Notes under the pieces: model-generated
Told to the model about the DNA's origin: nothing
The model's input: the letters and a program-made list of their open reading frames with translations, nothing else
Database searches by the model: none
Program-made: the position numbers and the translations under genes
Assembly: GCA_964423705.1 (NCBI GenBank)
Contig: CAYRGA010000037.1
Coordinates: forward strand, 1 to 15,016
Direction: 5' to 3'
Length of the DNA stretch: 15,016 bases
DNA from: CAKSIN01 sp964423705
Lineage (GTDB): Bacteria > Bacillota > Clostridia > UMGS1810
In this document: one piece after another, positions 1 to 7,497 of the stretch
Layout: every line of letters begins with the position of its first letter
How positions within the stretch are numbered: position 1 is the first letter of the stretch

Positions 1-29
1 ATTATAACCCAAAATACGAAAAAAGTCAA
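1..29 (-). promoter_or_regulatory. Leftward sigma-A-type promoter leaving the window
   Basis: On the minus strand the sequence reads TTGACT (complement of 24-29), a 17-bp spacer, then TATAAT (complement of 1-6). This is one mismatch from the housekeeping consensus with ideal spacing. It points out of the left edge, so the transcript start and the gene it serves lie outside the window. It implies that a divergently transcribed gene flanks this locus. Confidence 0.7.
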
Positions 30-311
30 GAAAAAATTTGGGAATTATATCATTACGATAGTTTCAACAGTAAATGCGTCAGGGGTATATTTCTTTAAAA
101 CCTTATTGATTGGATATTCACCGTTAATGTGGCTTAAGTGTTCTTTTCAACGAAGCTCTACAGTTCTAAAGCTATTTGCCTACAAAACGCAGTTTTGTTT
201 TAGCAAGCACGGCATTTGTGCTCCCAAATGCCCCTTGTTCGTGGCTTTGCCCCTAATACCCCAAATAGAATCTTCAATTTTGCCATGCTTTAAAGAATAT
301 TTAATTGTGCG
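30..311. other. Intergenic hairpin-rich block without a convincing gene
   Basis: No credible gene is seen here. A 69-codon frame (106-315, +) has no ribosome binding site and an unusual Cys/Pro/Phe-rich composition, so I do not call it. Two short perfect inverted repeats stand out: a 17-bp palindrome with 7-bp arms at 182-198 (acaaaac/gttttgt), and 8-bp arms ggcatttg (211-218) and caaatgcc (225-232) around a 6-nt loop. The block may be a dispersed intergenic repeat or a decayed element, but that is inference. I cannot test its copy number from one window. Confidence 0.35.
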
Positions 312-341
312 TTGACGGCTCTTTGCCTTTTGTGTTATACT
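312..341 (+). promoter_or_regulatory. Promoter of the sensor kinase gene
   Basis: A -35 box TTGACG (312-317) is followed by an 18-bp spacer and a -10 box TATACT (336-341). A TG dinucleotide one base upstream of the -10 box (333-334) makes it an extended -10. Transcription would begin near 348 and leave a leader of about 140 nt before the kinase start codon. The leader contains a small AT-rich hairpin with 7-bp arms (366-372 and 379-385). No recognisable riboswitch or catabolite-repression (cre) site was seen. Confidence 0.65.
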
Positions 342-467
342 GTTCACAGAAAATCAAACTTTCGTTGATATACGTTTTTATATCACAAATTAAAAAAGTC
401 AATCACATGATTCGGATTACGTGCCTAAATACAGTTAAACCTCAAAGTATTTCTGGATATTACCGAA

Positions 468-474
468 AAAGGAG
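468..474 (+). promoter_or_regulatory. Ribosome binding site of the kinase gene
   Basis: AAAGGAG lies 12 nt before the first ATG (487) and 15 nt before the second, adjacent ATG (490). The spacing is long but favours the first ATG. Confidence 0.6.
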
Positions 475-486
475 CTAAGAAAACTA

Positions 487-2157
487 ATGATGAAGTCATT
501 TTCACAGAAAATAATAAGCTACATGCTTATTCTCATAATCATTTCTTTTACTGTAATAGGGGTTTATTACAGTGTGACCATATACAGAAATTTGGAACAG
601 TCGGCGCTTCAGAAGGCAGAAGTACAGATTGAGCACACGAATGACACAATAAATACTAATTTTAATGTTTTGAAGCTTTTGATATACAAGCTCCTCGGAA
701 ACCGTGATTTGATTTCTGCTTTTGAAAACGACAGCCTTACAAGCATTGATTTGCGAAATGCCGAGCAAACCTTGTCAAACGATGTGTATTCGAGCTATTG
801 CTGGACAAACGGTGTCATAAAGGCTGTATACATTTTCAAGGATGAGGACACGTATGTGAGAACTACGAGAGCACCGTATTATAAAGCGGAGATAGATATA
901 AACCGTGAGGTTTTTAAAAACAATCACACAAGCTACGGCATCTCCATAAGTCCACCTACTGAAAAGGATAAAATATTTTATTTCAGTGTATCTCTTGAAA
1001 AAAAGAATGAAACGAAGGTCGGCTATGCGGTTGTTACCGTTGATGCCGAAAAACTGTGCGATACTCTCAGCAATGTGGATTCGGACACATCAATCGTGTA
1101 TGTCGTTGATGGTGATAATAAGATTTATGCAAGTTCGGAAAAGAATAAAATCGGCAAGGTGCTCAGCAACAAAAAAGTATATAAAAAGGAAGCACTGGAC
1201 AGTCAAAACGGTCTTTATACCGTAACTGAGATTCTGTATTCAAGTATCGTATCAAAATTCAGAAATTCGCTGATTTTGTATATGCTTGTTTTTCTTGCGG
1301 TAATTTCACTGGCATTTACATTTGCATTTTTTATCATGAAGAGCCTTACCAAGCCGCTTACAAACCTTGTGGATGTTATAAAGGAATTTGAGCGTGGAAA
1401 CTGGGAAACGCGTGTGCCTGTTTACAATGATGCTGAAATAGATAAGATAGGCACCGCCTTTAACAGCATGTGTGAAAATATGAGCAATCTTGTAAATACG
1501 GTTTATCAGAACGAGATTTTGATGCGTGATGCCAAGCTCCAGGCACTGCGCGCTCAGATAAATCCTCATTTTCTGTTTAATACACTGACTACGATAGCCA
1601 CCATCGCCAAGCGCGATAAAAACGAACAGGTAAGCAGTATGATAAGGAAGTTTTCAAAGCTGCTCCGAGAGAGAATAGTCACCGATGAAGATGATTTTGC
1701 CACACTGAAATCGGAGCTTCTGCTTGTCGATTACTATATTTATATACAGCGGATTCGTTTTAATGACCACATCCGATATGAGATAAATAAATCCGCTGAT
1801 GTCCCGGATAACTGCTGCATACCGAAGCTTTTACTGCAGCCGTTGGTGGAAAATGCCGTTTGCCACGGCTTGGAAAAAAGCATCGACGGTGGAACTGTTT
1901 CGCTGAATTTAATTAATGAAAACGGATATGTGGTAATGGATATATGCGATGACGGCGTGGGCTTTGATGTAAATCAAATTCCCACAGACGGAGAGCATAA
2001 GCATATCATGCTTTTAAACATAAAAAGACGTTTGGAGATATACTACGGAAACGACTTTGAATTTGAGATAACAAGTAAAAAAGGAGAGGGTACAAGGGTA
2101 CATGTCAAACTGCCGATAAAGCTTACAGATACTGAATTATCGCATGATGAGGTGTAA
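487..2157 (+). CDS. Sensor histidine kinase, YesM-type (HAMP, His_kinase, HATPase_c)
   Basis: A 556-residue membrane kinase that would sense an extracellular cue and phosphorylate a response regulator. Its partner is very probably the AraC-type regulator at 7498-8646. Transmembrane segments lie at about residues 10-29 and 261-284 and enclose an extracellular sensing region of about 230 residues. A HAMP segment follows at about 285-340. The His_kinase domain has the phosphoacceptor H361 in the signature QINPHFLFN. The ATP-binding domain shows an N box (QPLVENAV, N456), a G1 box (DDGVGF, 488-493) and a GEGT G2 loop at 533-536. Length and order match the YesM/LytS-like family that controls carbohydrate uptake in Firmicutes. 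It has its own promoter (312-341) and is separated from its likely regulator by two surface-protein genes. The ligand is unknown. Confidence 0.93.
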   Translation: MMKSFSQKIISYMLILIIISFTVIGVYYSVTIYRNLEQSALQKAEVQIEHTNDTINTNFNVLKLLIYKLLGNRDLISAFENDSLTSIDLRNAEQTLSNDVYSSYCWTNGVIKAVYIFKDEDTYVRTTRAPYYKAEIDINREVFKNNHTSYGISISPPTEKDKIFYFSVSLEKKNETKVGYAVVTVDAEKLCDTLSNVDSDTSIVYVVDGDNKIYASSEKNKIGKVLSNKKVYKKEALDSQNGLYTVTEILYSSIVSKFRNSLILYMLVFLAVISLAFTFAFFIMKSLTKPLTNLVDVIKEFERGNWETRVPVYNDAEIDKIGTAFNSMCENMSNLVNTVYQNEILMRDAKLQALRAQINPHFLFNTLTTIATIAKRDKNEQVSSMIRKFSKLLRERIVTDEDDFATLKSELLLVDYYIYIQRIRFNDHIRYEINKSADVPDNCCIPKLLLQPLVENAVCHGLEKSIDGGTVSLNLINENGYVVMDICDDGVGFDVNQIPTDGEHKHIMLLNIKRRLEIYYGNDFEFEITSKKGEGTRVHVKLPIKLTDTELSHDEV

Positions 2158-2188
2158 AAATAATACAAACTTTGGTCAAAATAGTTTA

Positions 2189-2217
2189 TAAACAATTAAA
2201 CCGTTTTATGATATAAT
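2189..2217 (+). promoter_or_regulatory. Internal promoter for the surface-protein/importer operon
   Basis: A perfect extended -10 (TG, one base, TATAAT; hexamer at 2212-2217) lies in the gap after the kinase gene. The best -35 at 17-bp spacing is a weak TAAACA (2189-2194). A weak -35 with a strong extended -10 is typical of an activator-dependent promoter, which would suit control by the AraC-type regulator of this locus; that link is inference. Transcription would start near 2224, about 32 nt before the ATG at 2256. The start point falls inside the palindrome at 2198-2270. Confidence 0.6.
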
Positions 2218-2270
2218 CAAAACATAAAAATATAGGTTTGGGGATGTTTTGATTTATGCAGAAACGGTTT
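2198..2270 (+). promoter_or_regulatory. Long hairpin covering promoter, RBS region and start codon
   Basis: The left arm 2198-2225 and the right arm 2244-2270 are almost perfectly complementary. The outer 9 bp (aaaccgttt/aaacggttt) plus a T-G pair and the inner 11 bp (aatcaaaacat/atgttttgatt) are exact. A short, bulged middle pairs part of the -10 region with the ATG. The loop is 18 nt (2226-2243) and holds the G-rich ribosome-binding region. The right arm runs straight into a T-rich tract (about 2268-2280), so in transcripts read through from the kinase gene it could act as a terminator or hide the start codon. Transcripts starting near 2224 lack most of the left arm and would escape it. The structure is seen in the sequence; its function is inferred. 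Confidence 0.55.
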
Positions 2271-5102
2271 TTTTCTTTCTTATTAAGTATGATTCTGGTA
2301 ATTTCGTGTTTGTCAACTTTCAGTGTCAGTGCTCAGAATACCGTAACTCTTACGGAGGATATGGAAATCAATGCTCTTGATTTTTCTTCAAGGTCGGATG
2401 AAACGGCAATTTGCGAAGAAGAGTATTGGATTTTGAATAATGCAAAAGCACTGGTGATTCGCGGCTCATATGGCATAGACCGAAGCGTCGAATACACGGT
2501 AGATGTTGAAAAAGCCGGTACATATAATTTTGATGTTCGTATGGCTATATGGAGAAATGCAAATGATAATCCGCACGTAACGCTCTCGGTTGACGGAAAT
2601 AAAGTCGGTGATGCGATGGTTCCGTACTGCGGTGATTGGCCGAAAACCGACGGAAAGCTGGAGCTTTGCGGCATGGGCTCTTGCGCACTTACAGAAGGTA
2701 TACATACCATCACGCTTTCTACGATATGGGGTGAAACGACATACATACAGTCCATAAAGGCGTCGCTTATCGGATTGAAGGCTTTGGACCAGACTGTCTT
2801 TGTCGGTGATAGTAAAACGGTAAGCGTTGAATTTGTCCCGGTATCCTCGGCGGTAGATGATTTGGTATGGGAGAGTAAGAATACGGATGTTTGCACCGTG
2901 GATAACGGAGTGATAACAGGTGTTGCGGAGGGCGAAGCATATATTTCCGTTAAAAGTGCATCAAAGCCTGAGTTTTCGACAGAGTTTAAGGTCACGGTTT
3001 CAAAACCGAACGTCGGCGAGCCGTACGACGGAAAAGCACTTGAAATATCGAACGGCTCGGAATCGACTGTGATATACGCGGCGAAGAAAAATAAAAACAC
3101 CGACGGCGGAATAGTGTATGATTTTATGGGCGGAAATTCAACGATTGAAACCAATGCGGATTATATGGCGATAAGACCGAAGAATGTCGGGGATTTTTGG
3201 TATTATACCATAGATGTTAAGGAATCGGGTCTTTATAAAATCGATATCCTTGGAACGAGCGGTTATACGAATACTTCGGCGGATGGCGGCGGACGTATAG
3301 CGATGACCGTCGGAAATACAACGGTCGCAGATGAGAAATATGTATTGCCTTCATTTAAAGATGCCAAGCCATGGTACTTGTTTACTGATGCCGATAAGGT
3401 AAGCTTTGGTAAGTTTTGGCTTGAAGAAGGTGAAAAGGTTATAAAGCTTTCTGTCCCCGTTTTTCCCGAAAAAGGAGAGGTGTCGATTAGGAAACTGTGG
3501 TTTAGCTTTATTCCCACTTTAAAGGACATAGAAAATGAGGAAAGAGATGTCACGGTAGGCAGGGGGAAAACAGAACAGCTTAAATATAAGCTTGTTCCCG
3601 AAAACGTTGCGGTTGATGATTTGGAATGGAAAAGCAATGATACTTCGGTTTGTACGGTATCGGACGGTGTGGTAAACGGCATTGCCAAGGGCAGCACAAC
3701 CGTCGAGCTTTCAAGTCCGTCGTATCCGAGTATTAAGGCTGTATGGAATGTAAACGTGGTTGTTAAGGCGGATGCGGTTACTGTTGATAAAACCGAGCTG
3801 ATAATGGAGCCGGGTGACAGAACTGTGATAACCGCTTCGGTTTCTCCGATTGACACAGATGATAAAACGATTGTGTGGAAAAGCAGTAACCGCGAGGTCG
3901 CAACTGTGGATAACGGCACAGTGACCGCGGTGTCTGATGGTAAAGCGGAAATTACGGTAGCCTGCGGTGATGTGACAGCTAAGGTGAACGTTACGGTTAA
4001 ATCGGACAGCGGTTCAAGCGGTTCGGGAGGCTCAGGCGGCTCGGGAGGTTCGGGAAGCAAGTTTGTTCCGTCTGTGTATGCTCCGATAAATAAGCCTGCC
4101 GAAAACGAATTTAATATAACGGGCAGCAATGTGGCAGCGGCTAAAACCGAAGTTCTGAGCGAAATATTCAAAAATACGGATTCTTTAAAGTATAATGTTA
4201 ATTCCTCCGAAGTGACAGCTGAGATAAACAAAGGATTTTTCGAGAAGAATCCTGCTTCAAAAACACTGGTGTATGCTATAAATGGCGCGGAAATATCAAT
4301 CGGTGCCGATGCGATGAATAAATACAGTCTTGATTCGGTATCTGAGATTCGGCTTGTCGCATCGGCAGAAAACGGAAAGATATCCGTAAATATCTGCATG
4401 GATACGGTTGCGGCATCCAATTTGAACGGAGCAGTGAAAATTAAAGTTCCGATTGAAAATGGATTTGAATATTCGGTAAGCTTTGACGGAAAACAGATAG
4501 TCTGTGAAACTGTCGGCGGCTATTTAACATTTGTGGCGGATACATGTGGTGAATATATAATAGAAAAGACGGAAGCGGTATATGATGATTTGCAAAACGT
4601 TTCCTGGGCGGCATTGGATATACTCAAGGCTGTGGAAAACGGATGGTTAAAGGCAGAATCGGCGCATACCTTCGGTGCTGCTGCTCCCATAACCAGAGGT
4701 GAGCTTGTATCGGCTGTGGTTAAAGTCCTTGGGCTTACTGCAGAAACAAACGGAAATTTTGATGATGTATCATCGGCTAATGAGTATTCGCATGAAATAG
4801 CGACGGCGCGTGCGCTTAATATAATAAACGGTGTTGACGGTAGAAATTTCGCTCCGGATTCAAGCATCAGCCGACAGGATATGGCGGTTGTGGTTTGCAG
4901 GGCACTTGCGGCGGCAGGCAGAACTTTTAATTCCGAATCCGCACTGTTTGCGGATGATGCACAGATTGCGGATTATGCGCGCGAGGCTGTGTACAAGCTC
5001 AGCGGAGAGAGGATTCTGATAGGAAGTGAGATGGGCTTTAATCCGTATGGCAGTACGACCAGAGCGGAAAGTGCGGTGCTTCTCGGCAGACTTAAAAAAT
5101 GA
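2256..5102 (+). CDS. Secreted SLH-anchored protein with glycan-binding-like and Big_2 modules
   Basis: A 948-residue exported protein with a signal peptide at about 1-26 (MQKRFF, hydrophobic core, VSA). A beta-sandwich module resembling carbohydrate-binding families (about 35-172) is followed by a Big_2 immunoglobulin-like domain (about 173-250). A second binding-like module (about 253-419) opens with GEPYDG, as do modules of the 11735 protein. Two more Big_2 domains follow (about 424-502 and 505-582). A Gly-Ser linker (585-601) leads to a domain (about 605-770) of the kind often found before SLH repeats. Three SLH repeats close the protein (about 775-830, 835-890, 896-948) and should bind pyruvylated wall polymer. 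No catalytic motif was found, so it may be a surface scaffold or glycan-capture protein. The ribosome binding site is weak (G-rich 2240-2243). The next gene follows after 19 nt. Confidence 0.88.
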   Translation: MQKRFFSFLLSMILVISCLSTFSVSAQNTVTLTEDMEINALDFSSRSDETAICEEEYWILNNAKALVIRGSYGIDRSVEYTVDVEKAGTYNFDVRMAIWRNANDNPHVTLSVDGNKVGDAMVPYCGDWPKTDGKLELCGMGSCALTEGIHTITLSTIWGETTYIQSIKASLIGLKALDQTVFVGDSKTVSVEFVPVSSAVDDLVWESKNTDVCTVDNGVITGVAEGEAYISVKSASKPEFSTEFKVTVSKPNVGEPYDGKALEISNGSESTVIYAAKKNKNTDGGIVYDFMGGNSTIETNADYMAIRPKNVGDFWYYTIDVKESGLYKIDILGTSGYTNTSADGGGRIAMTVGNTTVADEKYVLPSFKDAKPWYLFTDADKVSFGKFWLEEGEKVIKLSVPVFPEKGEVSIRKLWFSFIPTLKDIENEERDVTVGRGKTEQLKYKLVPENVAVDDLEWKSNDTSVCTVSDGVVNGIAKGSTTVELSSPSYPSIKAVWNVNVVVKADAVTVDKTELIMEPGDRTVITASVSPIDTDDKTIVWKSSNREVATVDNGTVTAVSDGKAEITVACGDVTAKVNVTVKSDSGSSGSGGSGGSGGSGSKFVPSVYAPINKPAENEFNITGSNVAAAKTEVLSEIFKNTDSLKYNVNSSEVTAEINKGFFEKNPASKTLVYAINGAEISIGADAMNKYSLDSVSEIRLVASAENGKISVNICMDTVAASNLNGAVKIKVPIENGFEYSVSFDGKQIVCETVGGYLTFVADTCGEYIIEKTEAVYDDLQNVSWAALDILKAVENGWLKAESAHTFGAAAPITRGELVSAVVKVLGLTAETNGNFDDVSSANEYSHEIATARALNIINGVDGRNFAPDSSISRQDMAVVVCRALAAAGRTFNSESALFADDAQIADYAREAVYKLSGERILIGSEMGFNPYGSTTRAESAVLLGRLKK
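4008..4058 (+). repeat. Gly-Ser linker, low-complexity coding repeat
   Basis: These codons encode residues 585-601 of the SLH protein, made almost only of Gly and Ser, through repeated GGC/GGT/GGA and TCG/TCA/AGC triplets. It is a flexible linker between the Big_2 domains and the C-terminal half. Such tracts can vary in length between strains. Confidence 0.75.
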
Positions 5103-5121
5103 TTATATTAAATGAGGACAA

Positions 5122-7482
5122 ATGATGAGAAAAATTTTGAGTATTAGTTTAATATGTGCAATTATTATATGCAGTGTTTCGGCAATTTCCGTATATGCAA
5201 ATGCCTCTCACGAAATTAAGGGTGCCGAAACCGTTATAAATGCACAGGGATATTACAGCAGTGAAGGCAGTATATCAAGTGTAAGCGACTATTGGCTCGA
5301 CAACGGAAAATCGTATATAACAAACGGTGAAAATGCGTATTGGTCTGCTTCCTACAAAATAACGGTAAGCAATGCAAATGTCGGACTGTATGACTTGTTT
5401 GCGGTGTGTAACCATTGGAGTCCGAATCAAATAGGCTTAAAGGTATCACTTGACGGCACAGAGGTATCGACCGTTAATTGCTCCAATGTAACCGTACTCG
5501 GTCAGGAAATTCCGAGAACTGAGGTCGGCAATATACATCTTACGAGTGGTGAGCATGTTATTAAGGTTGAAGGCACTGCGGGTTCTCTCGGGTATTACTT
5601 CAGGGAGCTGGCTGTCGAGCAGATAAATACGGAGCTGAGCGATAACCTCATCATACCGGCTGTCAATTATTTCAGCAGTGAGGGCGAATTGATGACGGAT
5701 GATTATTGGCTTGATACCGGAAACACATATTTGGTAAATAAAAACTCAGAATATTGGAGTGCTTCCTACAGAATTTCCGTTAGTGATAAGAATGAGGGTA
5801 TATACAGCCTGTCGACGGTTTGTAACCACTGGAGCCCGAACGAAATAGGCTTAAGAGTTTCACTGGACGGCGATGTGATTTCAACCGTGCGGTGCACTAA
5901 CGTTACATCTCCCGGAGAAACTATACCTGATATAGATGTGGGCAAGGTTGTCTTTAAAACGGGAATGCACACCATAAAGGTAGAGGGTGTATCCGATTCA
6001 AACGGTTATTATTTAAAGCGCTTGACGTTAAATAAAATCGACAGCGGAATAGCGGTACCGACACTCGGAATATCGGCAAAGCTTTCGGAAGCTGAAGAGG
6101 GAAAAGCGGTGGTTGAACTAACAAAGCATTGCGGCAATGTGAACAGTGCCGTGTTGGTTGCAGCAGTTACAAATAACGGTGTTCTTAAAGAAACTAAAAT
6201 CAGTGATTCTGTATCACTTGTCAAAGATGAAAATGTCCGTCTTGAGCTTGACGGAATTGACACTAATCTTGTATACGGCGATGTTTGTGCATTGTATTGC
6301 ATGGAGTCGTTTCAGAGCCTGATGCCGATTACGTATAAAACCATATACAACCTTTATGCAGCCGATAAACCGTATCTGTTTGAAAGTGCGGCAGAGCCGA
6401 GGGCATTGGACAGTGATCTTAACGAAGCATACAAGTACATCGTCGAGGACGGTTTTAAGGGTGTATATTGCACACAGGAGCAGTATGCTCAAACTGAAAC
6501 AATACAGGCATTGAAGGATGCAGGTGTAAATACCTTTATAGTGTTTATTTATCACGCTACTACCACGGCTGAAGATGCCTTTAAAAATGTAATATCCGAG
6601 TGGAAAAAGGCAGTAGGGGATGCGAAGCTTATCACTGTGATATCCTTCGGCGGTGACCAGGCATACGGAAATACTAAGTTTGGTGAATTTGTTGATAAAA
6701 ACGGCAAGAAAATAAATGCGCCTTGCCCTCTGTCAAAAAAGTATTGGGATAAGGTATACGGAGAGCGTGCAAAGTGGTCTTACGAGATGGGTGTAAGCGG
6801 CTGTATGGTAGACATGGAAATGTACGGTGCGAATGAAACTCACTTTACCGCTGACAGAAAATGCCACTGCGACGATTGCTGGAGCAGTTTTTGTGATTAT
6901 GCTTTCTCAAGTAATGATTTCGGAATGAAAACAGCAGAGGAAAGGAATGCGTTTTTAAATAATTTTAACATATATGAAGAATATAAAAATTATCAAAGCA
7001 ATAAGCTTGAGGAAATTTTAGGCAGTATCAGAAGTTCTCTTCCGGAAAGCTTTATGCTTGGGTATTTGATATATTTCCAAGAACTCGGCGGTATAGAAAA
7101 GGGCTTGGGTACAGCGACGGCACCGGCATTGGTGTTTGATGAATATACATATTTTATGCATGACAATAATAACAGCTATGTTTATAATATTTTGGGTAAT
7201 ATTTACGGAAATAATGATTCTAAGCTGGCAAAGCCGGTCGTTTTCCTTCCCGGGTTCTGGCCGCAAAAATATTCGGCATCCGAACAGGAAACTGTAATAG
7301 AAAACATCATGAAAACAAATCATAAAGGTAAATATTCCGATGGCTACTGGATATGGTGTATGAGTTCATTTATGCACAGTGAGAGTGAAGACGGCTATGC
7401 GGGCTCGGGCTGTATGTCCGGTGAGGCTCCCGCAGAATATATAAAAACACTTAAGAATATAGCTGCAAAAACTAATAAGTAA
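5122..7482 (+). CDS. Secreted putative glycoside hydrolase with tandem binding modules
   Basis: A 786-residue exported protein. The signal peptide spans about 1-27 (SVYA-NA). Two tandem copies of a binding-like module follow (about 38-168 and 178-305), sharing YW-L-D-x-G, EYW/AYW-SASY and VCNHWSPN motifs. An Ig-like spacer comes next (about 312-412). The C-terminal domain (about 415-786) looks like a TIM barrel. It has CMVDMEMYG (D564, E566), then C581-x-C583-x-x-C586 and an upstream C535 in PCPLS. From memory, GH42 beta-galactosidases place their acid/base Glu and zinc-binding Cys cluster in this order. E674 (FDEYTY) is a candidate nucleophile because it is conserved in the paralogue at 11735. 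The Asn usual before the acid/base is Met565, so the family is uncertain. No SLH or sortase anchor is present. The start has ATG at 5122 and 5125; GAGGA (5114-5118) fits 5125 slightly better. Confidence 0.8.
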   Translation: MMRKILSISLICAIIICSVSAISVYANASHEIKGAETVINAQGYYSSEGSISSVSDYWLDNGKSYITNGENAYWSASYKITVSNANVGLYDLFAVCNHWSPNQIGLKVSLDGTEVSTVNCSNVTVLGQEIPRTEVGNIHLTSGEHVIKVEGTAGSLGYYFRELAVEQINTELSDNLIIPAVNYFSSEGELMTDDYWLDTGNTYLVNKNSEYWSASYRISVSDKNEGIYSLSTVCNHWSPNEIGLRVSLDGDVISTVRCTNVTSPGETIPDIDVGKVVFKTGMHTIKVEGVSDSNGYYLKRLTLNKIDSGIAVPTLGISAKLSEAEEGKAVVELTKHCGNVNSAVLVAAVTNNGVLKETKISDSVSLVKDENVRLELDGIDTNLVYGDVCALYCMESFQSLMPITYKTIYNLYAADKPYLFESAAEPRALDSDLNEAYKYIVEDGFKGVYCTQEQYAQTETIQALKDAGVNTFIVFIYHATTTAEDAFKNVISEWKKAVGDAKLITVISFGGDQAYGNTKFGEFVDKNGKKINAPCPLSKKYWDKVYGERAKWSYEMGVSGCMVDMEMYGANETHFTADRKCHCDDCWSSFCDYAFSSNDFGMKTAEERNAFLNNFNIYEEYKNYQSNKLEEILGSIRSSLPESFMLGYLIYFQELGGIEKGLGTATAPALVFDEYTYFMHDNNNSYVYNILGNIYGNNDSKLAKPVVFLPGFWPQKYSASEQETVIENIMKTNHKGKYSDGYWIWCMSSFMHSESEDGYAGSGCMSGEAPAEYIKTLKNIAAKTNK
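5236..6045 (+). repeat. Tandem duplicated module with 414-bp period
   Basis: The two binding-like modules of the 5122-7482 enzyme repeat at an offset of exactly 414 bp (138 codons). Two landmarks were checked: TATTGGCT at 5290 and 5704, and GTAACC followed by A-C/T-TGGAG at 5408 and 5822. The copies have drifted at many third positions but keep the Trp, Tyr, Asn and Cys positions. This indicates an internal tandem duplication, followed by selection on the protein. The outer edges are approximate. Confidence 0.8.
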
Positions 7483-7489
7483 AAGAAGG
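7483..7489 (+). promoter_or_regulatory. Ribosome binding site deciding the regulator start
   Basis: AAGAAGG ends 8 nt before the ATG at 7498. A TTG at 7495, directly upstream and in frame, would sit only 5 nt away and is a rarer start, so 7498 is preferred. Confidence 0.6.
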
Positions 7490-7497
7490 TTCGATTG

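Noticed and set aside
106..315. 69-codon frame on the + strand
   Set aside because: It has no ribosome binding site and a Cys/Pro/Phe-rich composition without domain character. It overlaps the hairpins and ends inside the kinase promoter.
2333..3154. 273-codon frame on the - strand
   Set aside because: Antisense shadow of the SLH protein, whose signal peptide, domains and promoter are clear on the + strand.
3263..4420. 385-codon frame on the - strand
   Set aside because: It is fully antisense to the SLH protein, with Ser/Thr/Val-rich low-complexity sequence that mirrors the Big_2 codons, and no ribosome binding site.
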